From Bacteroidota bacterium (lineage in GTDB: Bacteria; Bacteroidota; Ignavibacteria; SZUA-365), in contig JAGTUZ010000089.1 in the NCBI GenBank assembly GCA_018224415.1, positions 1 through 6,606 of the forward strand: 6,606 bases of DNA, given 5' to 3'. The stretch's first letter is position 1; every line of letters begins with the position of its first letter. The notes below the pieces were generated by a model. The model was not told the DNA's origin, searched no databases, and saw only the letters and a list, made by a program, of their open reading frames with translations. Shown here piece by piece: positions 6,074 to 6,606 of the stretch. The position numbers were made by a program, and so were the translations under genes.

Positions 6074-6077
6074 ATGA
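6008..6077 (+). other. Chain of three overlapping mini-ORFs linked by ATGA stop/start overlaps
   Basis: Reading the repeat tract codon by codon gives 6008-6028 MRETPK-stop, 6025-6045 MRETPR-stop and 6042-6077 MRETTMTDNPQ-stop. Each stop TGA overlaps the next ATG as ATGA. The amylase stop (6009-6011) overlaps the first ATG, and the last stop (6075-6077) overlaps the glycosyltransferase ATG at 6074. A ribosome finishing the amylase could therefore step through by termination-reinitiation to reach the glycosyltransferase. The peptides themselves have no recognisable function; the arrangement follows from a 17-bp repeat unit beginning ATGA, since 17 leaves the next TGA in frame. Seen directly in sequence; the regulatory role is inferred. 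Confidence 0.55.
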
Positions 6078-6606
6078 CGAGGTTTGGCGAGACCGGGCAC
6101 GGCCCGGATCAGACTGCCGGACCCCTCACGGTCCTCCACCTGATCAATCACCTTCAATGGGGGGGGATCCGTCGGCATGTTCTCGATCTGAAAGAGGGGT
6201 GCGCCGCGTATGGCGTGCGCAGTATCATCGCCGCCTCACTCCCGCCGGATGATGCGCTGGACGGCGATGGGGACGTGTTCGATCTGCCCCTGTATGCTCC
6301 TGTAACCTCACGCAAATCACTTCGCGGGTTCTTTCAGAGCGTGCGTTTGCTGCGCCGGCTCGTCGCCCAGGAGGGAGTGCAGGTCCTGCACATGCACAGC
6401 CGTTATGCCACGCTGCTCGCTGCGATGGTGTCGCAGGATGCCCAGCTCGCACGCGTGTACACTGCCCACAGCAACTTCGAGCACCTGCGCTGGCTGCCCT
6501 GGTATCCCGACACGGTGATTGTACCGACAGCTGCGGGCGATTCGCATTTCCGGGCCACTGTCCGTCAGGCACGAGGAAACCCGCAGGCACGGGGTATCCG
6601 AATCCA
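6074..6606 (+). CDS. GT-B (GT4-like) glycosyltransferase, N-terminal part, runs off right edge
   Basis: 177 codons are visible, open to the window end. After a ~17-residue polar leader comes LTVLHLINHLQWGGIRRHVLDL (18-39), the first beta strand and glycine loop typical of family 4 transferases (VLHLI...GG..RHV..L). Then VQVLHMHSRYATLLAAM and ARVYTAHSNFEHLRW match the acceptor-side Rossmann half of the GT-B fold, and DTVIVPT is the usual strand before the linker. The nucleotide-sugar-binding C-terminal half and its E-x7-E motif lie beyond the window, so donor and acceptor are unknown. Transfer of a sugar to a surface glycan, lipid or glycogen-like acceptor is possible. No Shine-Dalgarno sequence precedes ATG 6074; translation probably depends on the ATGA ladder from the amylase. 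The frame has no upstream in-frame start free of stops. A G8 run falls at codons 29-31. Confidence 0.82.
   Translation, partial: MTRFGETGHGPDQTAGPLTVLHLINHLQWGGIRRHVLDLKEGCAAYGVRSIIAASLPPDDALDGDGDVFDLPLYAPVTSRKSLRGFFQSVRLLRRLVAQEGVQVLHMHSRYATLLAAMVSQDAQLARVYTAHSNFEHLRWLPWYPDTVIVPTAAGDSHFRATVRQARGNPQARGIRI
6159..6166 (+). repeat. G8 homopolymer at the start of the glycosyltransferase gene
   Basis: Eight consecutive G encode the end of W29 and G30-G31 (TGG GGG GGG). The GG pair is a conserved loop in GT4 enzymes, but the choice of GGG twice after TGG makes an unbroken slippage-prone run. A change of one G would shift the frame at about codon 30. Confidence 0.7.

Overview
The window is a GC-rich bacterial chromosome segment with two divergent transcription units. 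The half at positions 1-4351 is read on the minus strand and the half from 4422 onward on the plus strand. Nothing gives a firm taxonomic placement. Small secreted proteins carrying an 'FIDEDGDGI-D' motif, next to a Cache/PAS-type histidine kinase and an NtrC-family regulator, remind me of the Bacteroidota/Chlorobiota/Ignavibacteriota (FCB) assemblage. That is a guess from protein style, not from a marker gene.

Minus-strand unit, in transcription order: a membrane sensor histidine kinase (4351-2267); a sigma-54-dependent response regulator overlapping it by an ATGA stop/start junction (2270-897); a 210-bp intergenic region; a 119-aa secreted protein (686-327); a 54-bp gap with a strong GC hairpin; and a second, related secreted protein that runs off the left edge (272-1). 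The 210-bp gap contains a textbook -24/-12 (sigma-54) promoter at 742-726, with GG and GC exactly 10 nt apart and about 40 nt upstream of the small gene. Upstream of it lie a 12-bp palindrome with a third half-site and a contiguous 23-bp tandem repeat, both at distances typical of enhancer-binding-protein sites. The simplest reading is a self-contained circuit: the kinase senses an extracytoplasmic cue, phosphorylates the regulator, and the regulator activates sigma-54 transcription of two small exported proteins. The layout recalls ZraSR-ZraP, but the exported proteins here are not ZraP-like and their function is unknown.

Plus-strand unit: a GH13 alpha-amylase-family enzyme with an N-terminal hydrophobic export/anchor segment and an intact catalytic triad (4422-6011), followed by the N-terminal part of a GT-B fold (GT4-like) glycosyltransferase that runs off the right edge (6074-6606). 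They are joined by an unusual 66-bp tract of four degenerate ~17-bp tandem repeats, each beginning ATGA. As a result the amylase stop overlaps a start codon, which opens a 6-codon mini-ORF whose stop overlaps another start, and so on: amylase, MRETPK, MRETPR, MRETTMTDNPQ, glycosyltransferase, all joined by ATGA overlaps. The glycosyltransferase also has a run of eight G at codons 29-31.

The two observations most worth following are the sigma-54 circuit driving the small secreted proteins and the ATGA reinitiation ladder. No tRNA, rRNA, CRISPR array, insertion sequence or integrase is visible.
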